From assembly GCF_000739735.1 (NCBI RefSeq), contig NZ_BBJF01000006.1, positions 496,001 through 560,000 of the forward strand: DNA of 64,000 bases, written 5' to 3'. Shown here one piece after another: positions 53,213 to 62,588 of the stretch. Numbering within the stretch: position 1 is the first letter of the stretch; each line of letters begins with the position of its first letter. Below the pieces are notes generated by a model. It was not told where the DNA came from. It saw only the letters and a program-made list of their open reading frames with translations, and searched no databases. This stretch comes from Paraburkholderia ginsengisoli NBRC 100965 (GTDB lineage: Bacteria > Pseudomonadota > Gammaproteobacteria > Burkholderiales > Burkholderiaceae). Position numbers and translations under genes: made by a program.

Positions 53213-54499
53213 ATGAAGCGGTTTCGTGTGACCAGTGCGACCAGTATCGTTCTAGTGATGCTCTGCATCATGTACTTCATCACCTACCTCGACCGCGTGA
53301 ACGTCAGCACGGCGGCGGCGGGCTTCGGCAAGGAATTCCAACTCTCGCATACGCAGGTCGGCCTGGTGTTCTCGGCCTTCGCGTATCCGTACCTGCTGTT
53401 TCAGGTGATCGGCGGCTGGGTGAGCGACCGCTTCGGCGCGAAGCGCACGCTGCTGTTCTGCGGCGCGATCTGGGGCGTCGCCACGCTGCTCACCGGCCTC
53501 GCCGGCGGTCTCGCATCGCTGCTGGCCGCGCGCGTGCTGCTCGGTTTCGGCGAAGGCGCGACGTTCCCCGCCGCCACCTCCGCGATGTCGCGCTGGGTCG
53601 CGAAAGAAAAGCGCGGCTTCGCGCAGGGCATCACGCATGCGGCGTCGCGTGTCGGCAATGCGGTGGCGCCCGCGCTTATCGTGCTGGTGATGGCGAACTG
53701 GGGCTGGCGCGAGTCGTTCTATATCTGCGGCGTGCTCAGCCTGCTGTGGGTCGTCGTGTGGGCGGTCACGTTCACCGAGCATCCGAAAGATCATCCGCGC
53801 ATCACGGCCGACGAACTCGCCGTGCTGCCCACACCAAAGCCGAAAGTGGCGGGCGTGCCCTGGAGCAAGCTGTTTCGTCGCATGGCGCCGGTCACGATCG
53901 TGTACTTCTGCTACGGCTGGACGCTGTGGCTTTTCCTGAGCTGGATTCCGCTGTACTTCCTGCGCAATCATCATCTGCAATTGCAGAAGTCGGCGATCTT
54001 CGCGTCCGTGGTGTTCTTCGCCGGCGTGCTCGGGGATACGCTCGGCGGCCTCGTAACCGACTGGATCTTCAAACGCACGGGCAGCCTGAAACGCGCACGC
54101 AGCTGGATGGTGTCGGTGTGCATGCTGTTGTGCCTGCTGTCGCTGATCCCGCTGATGTTCACGCACAACCTCTATCTGTCGATCGCGTGTCTCGCGTCGG
54201 GCTTCTTCTTTGCCGAAATGACGATCGGCCCGATGTGGGCGATCCCGATGGACATCGCGCCGGAATTCGCGGGCACCGCGAGCGGCATGATGAACACGGG
54301 CTCGGCATTGGCAGCAATCATCTCGCCGGTGGTCGGCGGTTTCCTGATCGACTACTTCGGCAACTGGGATTTGCCGTTCGTCGGCAGCATGCTGCTGATG
54401 GGCCTCGGCGTGGTGCTCGCGTTCCGCATGCAGCCGGAAAGCAAGTTCGCGCTCGATCCGGCGGACAACGCGCATGTCCCGACACGTATGGGCGCGTGA
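53213..54499 (+). CDS. MFS transporter, ACS family
   Basis: 428 residues from ATG 53213, after GGAGAGAG. 12 hydrophobic segments; YFITYLDRVNVSTAAAGFGK in TM1 and GWVSDRFGAKRTLLF in loop 2-3 mark the anion:cation symporter group (hexuronate/phthalate/glucarate-type). It lies 237 bp after the aminotransferase and 36 bp before the FAH gene. It probably imports the acid used by the cluster; the substrate is not readable from sequence. Confidence 0.92.
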   Translation: MKRFRVTSATSIVLVMLCIMYFITYLDRVNVSTAAAGFGKEFQLSHTQVGLVFSAFAYPYLLFQVIGGWVSDRFGAKRTLLFCGAIWGVATLLTGLAGGLASLLAARVLLGFGEGATFPAATSAMSRWVAKEKRGFAQGITHAASRVGNAVAPALIVLVMANWGWRESFYICGVLSLLWVVVWAVTFTEHPKDHPRITADELAVLPTPKPKVAGVPWSKLFRRMAPVTIVYFCYGWTLWLFLSWIPLYFLRNHHLQLQKSAIFASVVFFAGVLGDTLGGLVTDWIFKRTGSLKRARSWMVSVCMLLCLLSLIPLMFTHNLYLSIACLASGFFFAEMTIGPMWAIPMDIAPEFAGTASGMMNTGSALAAIISPVVGGFLIDYFGNWDLPFVGSMLLMGLGVVLAFRMQPESKFALDPADNAHVPTRMGA

Positions 54500-54535
54500 G
54501 CGCACAGTCCCACCCCGTTTGCAAACATCAAAGAC

Positions 54536-55285
54536 ATGACCACCTCACTCAGCCGGCGTCTTGCCGATGCCCGCCGCGATCGATTCACACTCGACACGTT
54601 GTCGCCCGATGAAATCCCCGCCGACGCCGATGCGGCCTATGCGATCCAGCACGAGATTCTGAGCCTCAACGGCGCGCGAATCGGCGGCTGGAAAATCGGC
54701 GCGAAGTCCGCAAGCGGGCCAATTCAGGGCGCGCCGCTGCCCGCTGCCGATTTGCATGCCGCCGGCGCGCGCGTCTCGCGTGAAGGCTTTGCGCCGCTCG
54801 GGCTCGAACTGGAAATCGCGTTTCGCTTCGGCCGCCGCTTCGAGCCGTCCACTACGCCGTACAGCGAAGGCGAAGTGAAGGCAGGCATCGCATCGATCGG
54901 CGCGACCATCGAGATTGTCGCGAGCCGCTATGCCGCGTGGCCCGACATCGACAAGCTCGCGCAACTCGCGGATTTGCAGAATCACGGCGCGTTGATCGTC
55001 GGTGAATTCACGCCGTATCGCGAGGACTTTCCGTTCATGGCGCCGTCGCTGCGTTTCAGTTTCGATGGACACGACGTGGTCGAAGCACCGGCCGCCAATC
55101 CCGCGGGCGATCCGCGACGCTTGCTGACGTGGCTCGTCAACCACGCGAGTTCGCGGGGCATTGCGGTGACGCCCGAGATGGTGGTCACCGCTGGTTCGTA
55201 CACCGGAATGTTTTTCCCGCGCACGGCGGGCACGGCGAACGGCCGCATCGAAGGACTCGCACCGGTCAGCGTGACGTTGTACTGA
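54536..55285 (+). CDS. FAH-family 2-keto-4-pentenoate hydratase-like protein
   Basis: 249 residues of the fumarylacetoacetate-hydrolase/hydratase fold: GGWKIGAKSASGPIQGAPLP, LGLELEIAFRFGRRF (metal-site Glu pair), and TAGSYTGMFF near the end. Members hydrate 2-hydroxypenta-2,4-dienoate or decarboxylate keto-acids. Between the MFS gene and the large dehydrogenase, so probably part of the same catabolic operon. Confidence 0.88.
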   Translation: MTTSLSRRLADARRDRFTLDTLSPDEIPADADAAYAIQHEILSLNGARIGGWKIGAKSASGPIQGAPLPAADLHAAGARVSREGFAPLGLELEIAFRFGRRFEPSTTPYSEGEVKAGIASIGATIEIVASRYAAWPDIDKLAQLADLQNHGALIVGEFTPYREDFPFMAPSLRFSFDGHDVVEAPAANPAGDPRRLLTWLVNHASSRGIAVTPEMVVTAGSYTGMFFPRTAGTANGRIEGLAPVSVTLY

Positions 55286-55337
55286 CCGGCTTCATTCGCT
55301 TTCGCAGCCTCGCCTGCTTTTTCCACGTGCCGACGAT

Positions 55338-58300
55338 ATGACGAACCCCACTTCTTCTTTACTCGTCAAGCCGATTCATCTGGTCCCCTCCACCGCGCGT
55401 CTAGTGAGTCCGCTCGCGCAGCATCTGCGCAAATCGCTACGCGGCGACGTGCTGTTCGATGCGGCGAGCCGCGGCCGTTACGCGACCGATGCGTCGATTT
55501 ATCAGATCATGCCGGTCGGCGTGGTGGTGCCGCGCGATCAGGACGATCTGCGCATCGCGCTGGAAATCGCGCGCAGCGAAAAGGTGCCGCTGCTCGCGCG
55601 CGGCGCGGGCACGAGCCAATGCGGCCAGACGGTCGGCGAAGCGCTGGTGATCGACACGAGCAAGTGGCTGAACAACATCGTCGCGTTCGATGCCGATGCG
55701 CGCACGGTGACAGTCGAGCCCGGGGTCGTGCTCGACCATCTGAACGCGTGGCTCAAGCCGCACGGCCTATGGTTTCCGGTGGACGTGTCGACGGCAGCGC
55801 AATGCACGATCGGCGGGATGGCCGGCAACAACTCGTGCGGCTCGCGTTCGATCGAATACGGCAACATGGTGCACAACGTCGATGCGATCGACGCGATTCT
55901 CGCCGACGGCAGCGAAGCGCGCTTCGCATCGCTGCGCGAGCCGCCGCAAGGCGCGCGCCTGCAGCAGATTCTCGACGGCGTGACGCGAATCGCGCAACGC
56001 GAGCGCGACGAAATCGTCGCGCGTGTGCCGAAGGTGTTGCGGCGCGTGGCGGGCTACAACATCGACCTGTTCGATTGCCAGAACCCGCGTGCCTATACCG
56101 ACGACGGTTTCGCTAACCTCGCGCATCTGCTGGTCGGTTCGGAAGGCACGCTCGCGTTCAGCCGGCAATTGACGCTGAAGCTCGCCCCGCTGCCCGCGTA
56201 TAAAACGCTCGGTGTGGTCAACTTCCCGACGTTCCGCCAATCGATGGAGCTGACGCAGCACATCGTCAAGCTGAAGCCGGTGGCAGTGGAACTGGTCGAT
56301 CGCACGATGATCGATCTGGCGATGAGTAATCCTGCGTTTCGTCCGGTGATTGGCAAGGCGCTGGTCGGCGAGCCGCAAGCGATTCTGCTGGTGGAGTTCG
56401 CCGGCGAGAATCGCGATGCGCAACTCGCGTCGCTCAGCCAACTCACGGAACTGATGGCCGATCTGGGCTTGCCCGGTTCGGTCGTTGAAATGCCTGACGC
56501 GAACGAACAGAAAGCGTTGTGGGAAGTCCGCAAAGCCGGGCTCAACATCATGATGAGCATGAAGGGCGACGGCAAGCCGGTGTCCTTCATCGAAGACTGC
56601 GCGGTGCCGCTCGAACATCTGGCGGACTACACGAGCCGATTGACCGACGTGTTTCATCGGCACGGCACCGAAGGTACCTGGTACGCGCACGCGAGCGTCG
56701 GCACGCTGCACGTGCGGCCGATTCTCGACATGCGTCGCGACGGCGCGATGAAGATGCGCGCGATCGCCGAGGAAGCGGCGGCGCTCGTGCGTGAGTACAA
56801 GGGCGCGTATTCGGGCGAGCACGGCGACGGCCTGTGCCGTGGCGAATGGGTCGCGTGGCAGTACGGGCCGCGCCTGAATCAGGCGTTCGGCGAAATCAAG
56901 GCGCTGTTCGACCCGGAGAATCGCTTCAATCCCGACAAGATCGTGCGTCCGCCGAAGATGGACGACGCGCGCAATTTCCGTTTCGCGCCAGGCTATGCGA
57001 CAGCACGGATCGACACCGCGCTAGACTGGTCGGCATGGAACGTCGAACGCGATCCTCTGACCGGAGCGGAGAGCTTGCCGGGCAGCGGCAACGATCTGTC
57101 CGGCGGTCTCGCGAAGGCCGTCGAGATGTGCAACAACAACGGCCACTGCCGCAAGTTCAACGCGGGCACGATGTGTCCGAGTTATCGCGTGACGAAGGAC
57201 GAGCAGCACGTCACGCGCGGACGCGCGAACACCTTGCGTCTCGCGATCTCGGGACAACTCGGCGAAGCGGGCCTCGCGAGCGACGACGTCAAGGACACGC
57301 TCGATCTATGCGTGTCATGCAAGGGCTGCAAACGCGATTGCCCGACCGGCGTCGACATGGCGAAGTTCAAGATCGAGGCGCGGGCGGCGCGCGTCAAACG
57401 TCATGGGCTGCGTCTGCGTGACAGGCTGGTCGCCTTCATGCCGCGCTATGCGGGCGCCGCGAGCCGCGTGCCGGGTTTGATGGCGCTGGCCGATAACGTG
57501 CCGGTGCTGTCGGCGTGGTTCAAGCGCTCGGTTGGCTTCGCGCCTGAACGCAGTTTGCCGCGCTTCAGAAAGTCGTTTCTGTCCGATGCGAAGGCCGGCA
57601 AAACGACATGCGGTGGCGCGCTGAAAGAGGTGCTGTTGTTCGTCGATACATTCAACAACAACATGGAGCCGGACAACGCGCGCGCCGCGCAACAGGTGCT
57701 GGAGGCCGCCGGCTATACGGTGCATTTCAACGCGCGTCAGGGCGAGCGGCCGGTGTGCTGCGGCCGCACGTTCCTCGCGGCGGGATTGGTCGATGAAGCG
57801 AAGCAGGAAGCGCGGCGCATGCTCGATCTGTTCAAGCCGTTCGTCGAGCGCGGCGTGCCGATTGTCGGGTTGGAACCGTCGTGTCTGCTGTCGTTGCGCG
57901 ACGAGTTTCTGCACTACGGGTTCGGCGCTGAGGCGCGGCAGCTTTCGCAGCAGGCATTTCTATTCGAAGAGTTTCTGGTGCGCGAGGAAAAGGCCGGCCG
58001 TTTGCAGCTTGCGTTGAAGCCGCTGGCCATGCGAGAAGCGCTCGTGCATGGTCATTGTCATCAGAAGGCGTTCGATGCGTTCACACCCGTGCAGACCGTG
58101 TTGAAGTGGATTCCCGAGCTGAAGGTGTCGACCGTGGAGTCGTCGTGCTGCGGCATGGCCGGCAGCTTCGGCTATGAGGCCGAGCACTACGCGACGTCGC
58201 AGGCGATGGCGGAATTGTCGTTGCTGCCGGCGGTGCGCAAGATCGACGGCAACACGCTGATGGTCGCGGACGGCACCAGTTGCCGGCATCAGATTCACGA

Positions 58301-58358
58301 TGGCGCCGGCGTCGACGCGCTTCATGTGGCGCGCGTGCTGGCAATGGCGTTGCAGTAA
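55338..58358 (+). CDS. Two-domain FAD / Fe-S 2-hydroxyacid dehydrogenase
   Basis: 1006 residues. N-terminal FAD_binding_4 (about 45-275, GAGTSQCGQTVGEALVIDTS), FAD-oxidase C-terminal domain (about 280-540, with GEHGDGLCRGEW), a ferredoxin-type segment with Cys sets CNNNGHC...MC and CVSCKGCKRDC (about 595-670), and a CCG-type C-terminal half ending SCCGMAGSFGYE. This is the single-chain GlcD-GlcF/YdiJ arrangement, oxidising D-2-hydroxyacids (D-lactate, glycolate or D-2-hydroxyglutarate) at the membrane surface into the quinone pool. Last gene of the cluster. The exact substrate is not shown. Confidence 0.92.
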   Translation: MTNPTSSLLVKPIHLVPSTARLVSPLAQHLRKSLRGDVLFDAASRGRYATDASIYQIMPVGVVVPRDQDDLRIALEIARSEKVPLLARGAGTSQCGQTVGEALVIDTSKWLNNIVAFDADARTVTVEPGVVLDHLNAWLKPHGLWFPVDVSTAAQCTIGGMAGNNSCGSRSIEYGNMVHNVDAIDAILADGSEARFASLREPPQGARLQQILDGVTRIAQRERDEIVARVPKVLRRVAGYNIDLFDCQNPRAYTDDGFANLAHLLVGSEGTLAFSRQLTLKLAPLPAYKTLGVVNFPTFRQSMELTQHIVKLKPVAVELVDRTMIDLAMSNPAFRPVIGKALVGEPQAILLVEFAGENRDAQLASLSQLTELMADLGLPGSVVEMPDANEQKALWEVRKAGLNIMMSMKGDGKPVSFIEDCAVPLEHLADYTSRLTDVFHRHGTEGTWYAHASVGTLHVRPILDMRRDGAMKMRAIAEEAAALVREYKGAYSGEHGDGLCRGEWVAWQYGPRLNQAFGEIKALFDPENRFNPDKIVRPPKMDDARNFRFAPGYATARIDTALDWSAWNVERDPLTGAESLPGSGNDLSGGLAKAVEMCNNNGHCRKFNAGTMCPSYRVTKDEQHVTRGRANTLRLAISGQLGEAGLASDDVKDTLDLCVSCKGCKRDCPTGVDMAKFKIEARAARVKRHGLRLRDRLVAFMPRYAGAASRVPGLMALADNVPVLSAWFKRSVGFAPERSLPRFRKSFLSDAKAGKTTCGGALKEVLLFVDTFNNNMEPDNARAAQQVLEAAGYTVHFNARQGERPVCCGRTFLAAGLVDEAKQEARRMLDLFKPFVERGVPIVGLEPSCLLSLRDEFLHYGFGAEARQLSQQAFLFEEFLVREEKAGRLQLALKPLAMREALVHGHCHQKAFDAFTPVQTVLKWIPELKVSTVESSCCGMAGSFGYEAEHYATSQAMAELSLLPAVRKIDGNTLMVADGTSCRHQIHDGAGVDALHVARVLAMALQ

Positions 58359-58380
58359 CCGCTAATTACCTGCTCGCGAC

Positions 58381-59334
58381 TCAACCGCCGATAGCCTGCC
58401 GGAACACCGTCGGCGCGACGCCGACGCTCTCGCGAAAGCGATGGCTGAAATGGCTGGCGTTCGCATAGCCGCATTGCTCGGCGACTTGCGCGAGCGGCAG
58501 CGTCGTCGTACGCAGCAGCGTGCGCGCGCGTTCGAGCCGTTGCTGTGCGATCCACGCAGCAGGTGGCAGTCCGAACGATTCGCGGAACATGCGCGCGAGA
58601 TGAAACTCCGATAACGCCGCGACGTTGGCGAGTTCGCCGAGCGTGAGCGTCTGCGCGAGATGGCTGTCGATGTAGTCGCGCAGCCGCCGCCGCGTCGCGA
58701 CCGACAACCCGCCTTTGAGCGACGCGTCGCCGCGGCGCACGCCTTGTGAACGCAGCAGCAGGCTCAGTACTTCGTGCGCGGTCTCGTTGGTGCGCAGCAA
58801 GCCGTCGGGGTTCTGCCAATCTTCATTGACGAGCGATTGGCACAACCTCGCGATGCGGGCATCTTCGAAATACGTGCGATCGGCGAGCGTCAGTTCGCGC
58901 GGCTCGCGATCCAGTTCCTGCACGGCGCGTTGCGTGAAATGCTCGGGCAGGAAGTACAGGTGCATGAAGTGCATGTGCCCGCGCACCCACCAGCGCGATT
59001 CGTGTTCGCCGGGCAGCGCGCACAGCCGCGACGGCGCGCCATAGTGACCGGGCATTTTCTGCCGTTCGGTGCGATAGCCGCCATCCAGATAGCACGACAG
59101 CGTGTGATGGCCGGGCCGTTCGTAGACGGTCTCGGCTTCTTCCGTATCGCGCGTCCAGACGGCGATCGCGAGCCGGTCGCCGAGCCACGCGAAGCGGTCC
59201 AGATTCGCGTTGGCGCTGCTCAGCGTGTGACAGACCGACTGAAGGCCGAACGGCGTTTCGGTAGCGGGCATCACGGGGACGGGCGGATTGGCGTTCACGG
59301 AAACGGACGGACGAAGGTTCGATGACGGATGCAC
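58381..59334 (-). CDS. AraC-family transcriptional regulator
   Basis: 317 residues. N-terminal sensor part of unknown ligand (about 40-190) and a C-terminal double HTH (about 215-315: QTLTLGELANVAALSEFHLA, LAQVAEQCGYANASHFSHRF). Divergent from the DMT transporter gene with 127 bp between starts, a usual pairing for export regulation. Start ATG 59332-59334; no clear ribosome-binding site. Confidence 0.92.
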   Translation of the reverse strand: MHPSSNLRPSVSVNANPPVPVMPATETPFGLQSVCHTLSSANANLDRFAWLGDRLAIAVWTRDTEEAETVYERPGHHTLSCYLDGGYRTERQKMPGHYGAPSRLCALPGEHESRWWVRGHMHFMHLYFLPEHFTQRAVQELDREPRELTLADRTYFEDARIARLCQSLVNEDWQNPDGLLRTNETAHEVLSLLLRSQGVRRGDASLKGGLSVATRRRLRDYIDSHLAQTLTLGELANVAALSEFHLARMFRESFGLPPAAWIAQQRLERARTLLRTTTLPLAQVAEQCGYANASHFSHRFRESVGVAPTVFRQAIGG

Positions 59335-59461
59335 GAGTATACGGCGAGCCCTGAGCGGCCGTTCATCGCCCGATTAAAAATGCGCAAGTCTGGACAAGTG
59401 CCGACGCTTGCCCGGCCGCATAGTCGAGCTTCCTTCCGTTTTCGCCGTGACAGGCTCGATC

Positions 59462-60364
59462 ATGAATCTCCTGCTTTATGCCGCCACCGTTCTGATCTGG
59501 GGCACCACGTGGATCGCGATCAAATGGCAACTCGGTTCGGTACCGCCGCCCGTGTCGATTGCGTGGCGCTTCTGGATTGCCGCGCTGTTGCTGTTCGCGT
59601 TGCTGCGCATCATGCGCCGGCCGATCTGGCCGCCACGCGCCGCGTGGCGCTTGCTGGCCGCGCAAGGGTTGGCGCTCTTCTGCCTGAATTTTCTGTGCTT
59701 CTACTACGCCGAACAGGTCGTCCCGAGCGGCCTCGTGGCCGTGGTGTTTTCGACCGCGCCACTGCTGAACTCGATCAACGGCCGGCTCTTCATGGGCCGT
59801 CCATTGCAACCGAGCGCGATTGCCGGCGCGTTGCTCGGTCTCGTCGGCATCGTGTGTCTGTTCGTTCAGCAGATGGCAGGACACCTGAACGATCACACCG
59901 CGTGGCTCGGACTCGGCATCTCGTTCCTCGGCACCTTGTGTTTTTCGGCGGGCAATCTGCTGTCGAGCCAGATGCAGTCGATGGGCTTGCACCCGTTCGC
60001 CACCAATAGCTGGGCGATGTTGATCGGCGCCAGCATCCTGACGGTCGGGAGCTTGCTGGCCGGCTTTTCGTTCGACGTCGAGATGTCCGCGCGTTATCTC
60101 GGCGCGCTGGTTTATCTCGCGGTGTTCGGCTCGGTGATCGGTTTCACCGCGTACCTGATGCTGGTCGGACGCATGGGCCCGGAGCGGGCCGCGTACTGCA
60201 CGGTGCTATTTCCGATCGTGGCGCTGGCGGCGTCGACCGTGTTCGAGGGCTACCGCTGGTCCGCGTTGGCGGTGGTCGGGCTGTTGCTGGTGGTGGCCGG
60301 CAATCTGGTCGCGTTCGATCTGACGCGGCGGATTTTCGCGCGGCGTCCAGTGGCGAGATCGTGA
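59462..60364 (+). CDS. EamA/DMT-family transporter
   Basis: 300 residues from ATG 59462 with ten hydrophobic helices in two EamA repeats (IWGTTWIAIKWQLGS in the first, GLGISFLGTLCFSAGNLLSS in the second). Inner-membrane exporter or importer of metabolites or amino acids; substrate not determined. An earlier in-frame ATG (59408) would add 18 residues and lacks support. Confidence 0.92.
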   Translation: MNLLLYAATVLIWGTTWIAIKWQLGSVPPPVSIAWRFWIAALLLFALLRIMRRPIWPPRAAWRLLAAQGLALFCLNFLCFYYAEQVVPSGLVAVVFSTAPLLNSINGRLFMGRPLQPSAIAGALLGLVGIVCLFVQQMAGHLNDHTAWLGLGISFLGTLCFSAGNLLSSQMQSMGLHPFATNSWAMLIGASILTVGSLLAGFSFDVEMSARYLGALVYLAVFGSVIGFTAYLMLVGRMGPERAAYCTVLFPIVALAASTVFEGYRWSALAVVGLLLVVAGNLVAFDLTRRIFARRPVARS

Positions 60365-60439
60365 CGCTGCATTGAGCCGTTGGCGTCGCCCGACGCGACG
60401 GCGAATCGCCGTCAACCGGTCGCTTCGGTGGCCGTTTGA

Positions 60440-60500
60440 GGTGAGGATTCCGGGCGGCGCCATGCCGCCCGAACCCCCGACCGGTGAGCGTTTCCGGGAG
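60440..60500 (-). repeat. Two satellite iterons after the DMT gene
   Basis: GGTGAGGATTCCGGGCGG (60440-60457, one base short) and GGTGAGCGTTTCCGGGAG (60483-60500). The most distant copies from the origin array in this window, about 38 kb away, in the same orientation as the other satellites. Confidence 0.7.
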
Positions 60501-60552
60501 CCGGTTTGCCAGCCCAACGGCCGCGCCGCTGCCTATAAATTAGCCACATGGG

Positions 60553-60581
60553 TAGACGAAGCCCTCCAACGTCCGTATAAT
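60553..60581 (+). promoter_or_regulatory. Candidate sigma-70 promoter of the OpuC-type operon
   Basis: TAGACG (60553-60558), 17 bp, TATAAT (60576-60581). The -10 is perfect. It would start a leader of roughly 380 bases. Confidence 0.55.
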
Positions 60582-60965
60582 CGCCGGACCCTAACCGCGA
60601 AATCGCAGCTAAATAGCTTAAGTTAGAAGGGGTTGGATGCAAACTAGCGTCACATTGCATTCGTCCCGTCACCGGTAAAAAAACCGGTCTTCCAAAGGGG
60701 CTCACGCCCCGTCGGACAAGCGGCTCAGCGCCGTCGTCCACTTTCATCGATGGATCTGGCACCAGTTTTGCTGACTGGTCAGCCACCGAGGGCCCGGGCA
60801 ACTCATCGCCCAACGTCCTTGCGCCGGGCAACCAAACCCGCCCGGTACCACTCGGTTCAACTCGCGGCACCTGCCGCGTCCCGAACTTCCCATTCGCAGC
60901 GTCGTCATGACGCCTGTGCGGCGTGGCTATTTCCGCGCGCCGCCCGAACAAGGAGGCGCATTTTC

Positions 60966-61682
60966 ATGATTCATCGTCCTGCCAGACTGATCGGCAGTCT
61001 CGTCGCTCTCGGCATCGTCGTCGCGTTGCTGTGTCGCGCGATCGACCCCGGCGCACTGCATCAGTACGCGCCCGATCTCGTCTACTACACGAAGCGCCAC
61101 CTGCTGCTGGTCGGCTACTCGATGGCTCTCGCGCTGCTGGTCGGCATTCCCGCCGGCATCCTGCTGAGCCGACCGTCGTTCGCGCGTCACGCCGAACGCT
61201 TCATGCAGATCTTCAACATCGGCAACACGATTCCGTCATTGGCCGTGCTGGCGATTGCGCTCGGCATCTTCGGCATCGGCGACATTCCGGCGCTCGTCGC
61301 GCTGTTCCTCGCGTCGTTGCTGCCGATCACGCGCAACGCGTACGAAGGCATGAAGAACGTGTCGCCCGCGCTGCGTGAAGCGGCGCGCGGCATCGGCATG
61401 ACCGGGTGGCAGTCGCTGCTGCGCGTCGAACTGCCGAACGCGATGCCGATCATCATCGGCGGCGTGCGAACGGCGCTCGCGATCAACGTGGGCAGCGCGC
61501 CGCTCGCCTATCTGATCGGCGCGGACAGTCTCGGCACGCTGATCTTCCCCGGCATCTACCTGAACAATCAGCAGCAGCTTCTGCTCGGCGCCGCGGCCAC
61601 CGCGATTCTAGCGCTGGTGCTCGACGGCATCGTCTCGACCGGCAGCCGCTACCTGCTCGCACGACGCGGGGTGACGGCATGA
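60966..61682 (+). CDS. Osmoprotectant ABC transporter permease 1 (OpuC/YehW type)
   Basis: 238 residues from ATG 60966, with AGGAGG nine bases upstream. Five to six membrane helices and the EAA loop (LREAARGIGMTGWQSLLRVE) mark the BPD permease of the glycine betaine/choline family. First gene of a permease-binding protein-permease-ATPase operon; its stop overlaps the next start by four bases. Confidence 0.92.
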   Translation: MIHRPARLIGSLVALGIVVALLCRAIDPGALHQYAPDLVYYTKRHLLLVGYSMALALLVGIPAGILLSRPSFARHAERFMQIFNIGNTIPSLAVLAIALGIFGIGDIPALVALFLASLLPITRNAYEGMKNVSPALREAARGIGMTGWQSLLRVELPNAMPIIIGGVRTALAINVGSAPLAYLIGADSLGTLIFPGIYLNNQQQLLLGAAATAILALVLDGIVSTGSRYLLARRGVTA

Positions 61683-62575
61683 TGAATCCGTTCAAGCGCG
61701 GCCGCTGGATCGCGGCCGGCGCATTGCTCTTCGCGAGCCTTCATGCGAGCGCAGCGACGCTCGTGCTCGGTGGAAAAAATTTCACCGAGCAGTACGTTCT
61801 TACCGAGATCACGTCGCAATACCTGCAATCGAAGGGCTACACGATCGACGCGCGCACCGGACTCGGCAGCACGTTGTTGCGTAGTGCGCAGGAGAACGGC
61901 CAGGTCGACGTGGTGTGGGAATACACCGGCACTGCCGCGATCGTCTACAACAAGATCACCGAGAAGCTCGATCCGAAGACGATGTACGAACGCGTGAAAG
62001 AACTCGACGCGAAACGCGGCCTCGTCTGGCTCGATGCTTCGCCGTTGAACAACACGTACGCGCTCGGGTTGCCGCAGGAAATGGCGCAGAAAACCGGCAT
62101 TCGCACGATTTCGCAGCTCGCCGCGAAGCTCGCGGCGGAGCCGAAAAAGAAGCACGTGTTCGCGATGGATGCGGAGTTCGCCAATCGGCCGGACGGCCTG
62201 AAGCCGCTCGAAGCCGCCTATGGCATGGAGTTCAGCCGCGCGGAAACGCGGCAGATGGACCCGGGGCTCGTCTACACCGCGTTGCATAACAACCAGGTGC
62301 CGATCGGTCTGATCTACACGACGGACGGCCGCGTGAAGGGCTTCAACATCGTGCCGCTCGAAGACGACCGCCACTACTTCCCCGCGTACAACGCGACACC
62401 CGTGGTGCGCAAAGCGATTCTCGACCAGAACCCGCAACTCGCGACGCAGTTGAACGCGCTATCCGACGCGTTGAACAACGACGTCATGCTCGAGATGAAC
62501 AAGCAGGTCGACATCGACGGCAAGCCGGTGCGCGAAGTCGCGGCGGACTTCCTGCACGCGCACAAGCTGCCCTGA
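61679..62575 (+). CDS. Osmoprotectant-binding protein (OpuCC/YehZ type)
   Basis: 298 residues from ATG 61679. Signal peptide to about residue 25 (GALLFASLHASA), then OpuAC domain: LVLGGKNFTEQYVLTEITSQ, GSTLLRSAQENGQVDVVWEY and the ligand-site aromatics W/Y in EYTGTA and NNTYALG. Binds quaternary ammonium solutes such as glycine betaine, carnitine or choline; the YehZ-type binds weakly. Between the two permeases, as in the E. coli yeh operon. Confidence 0.92.
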   Translation: MMNPFKRGRWIAAGALLFASLHASAATLVLGGKNFTEQYVLTEITSQYLQSKGYTIDARTGLGSTLLRSAQENGQVDVVWEYTGTAAIVYNKITEKLDPKTMYERVKELDAKRGLVWLDASPLNNTYALGLPQEMAQKTGIRTISQLAAKLAAEPKKKHVFAMDAEFANRPDGLKPLEAAYGMEFSRAETRQMDPGLVYTALHNNQVPIGLIYTTDGRVKGFNIVPLEDDRHYFPAYNATPVVRKAILDQNPQLATQLNALSDALNNDVMLEMNKQVDIDGKPVREVAADFLHAHKLP

Positions 62576-62588
62576 GCGGAGACCTTTC

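Larger units (their letters stand above)
60365..60965. other. Long leader region before the OpuC-type operon
   Basis: 600 bp with no gene. Holds two satellite iterons (60440, 60483), a good promoter at 60553-60581, and two small hairpins around 60669-60713: ACCGGT-AAAAAA-ACCGGT and GGGGC-TCAC-GCCCC. From the promoter to the start codon is about 380 bases, long enough for a regulatory leader. No known riboswitch class was recognised. Confidence 0.55.

Noticed and set aside
52825..54612. 595-codon frame across the aminotransferase end and the MFS gene
   Set aside because: Spans two well-supported genes in another frame and reads as Arg/Gly/His-rich noise.
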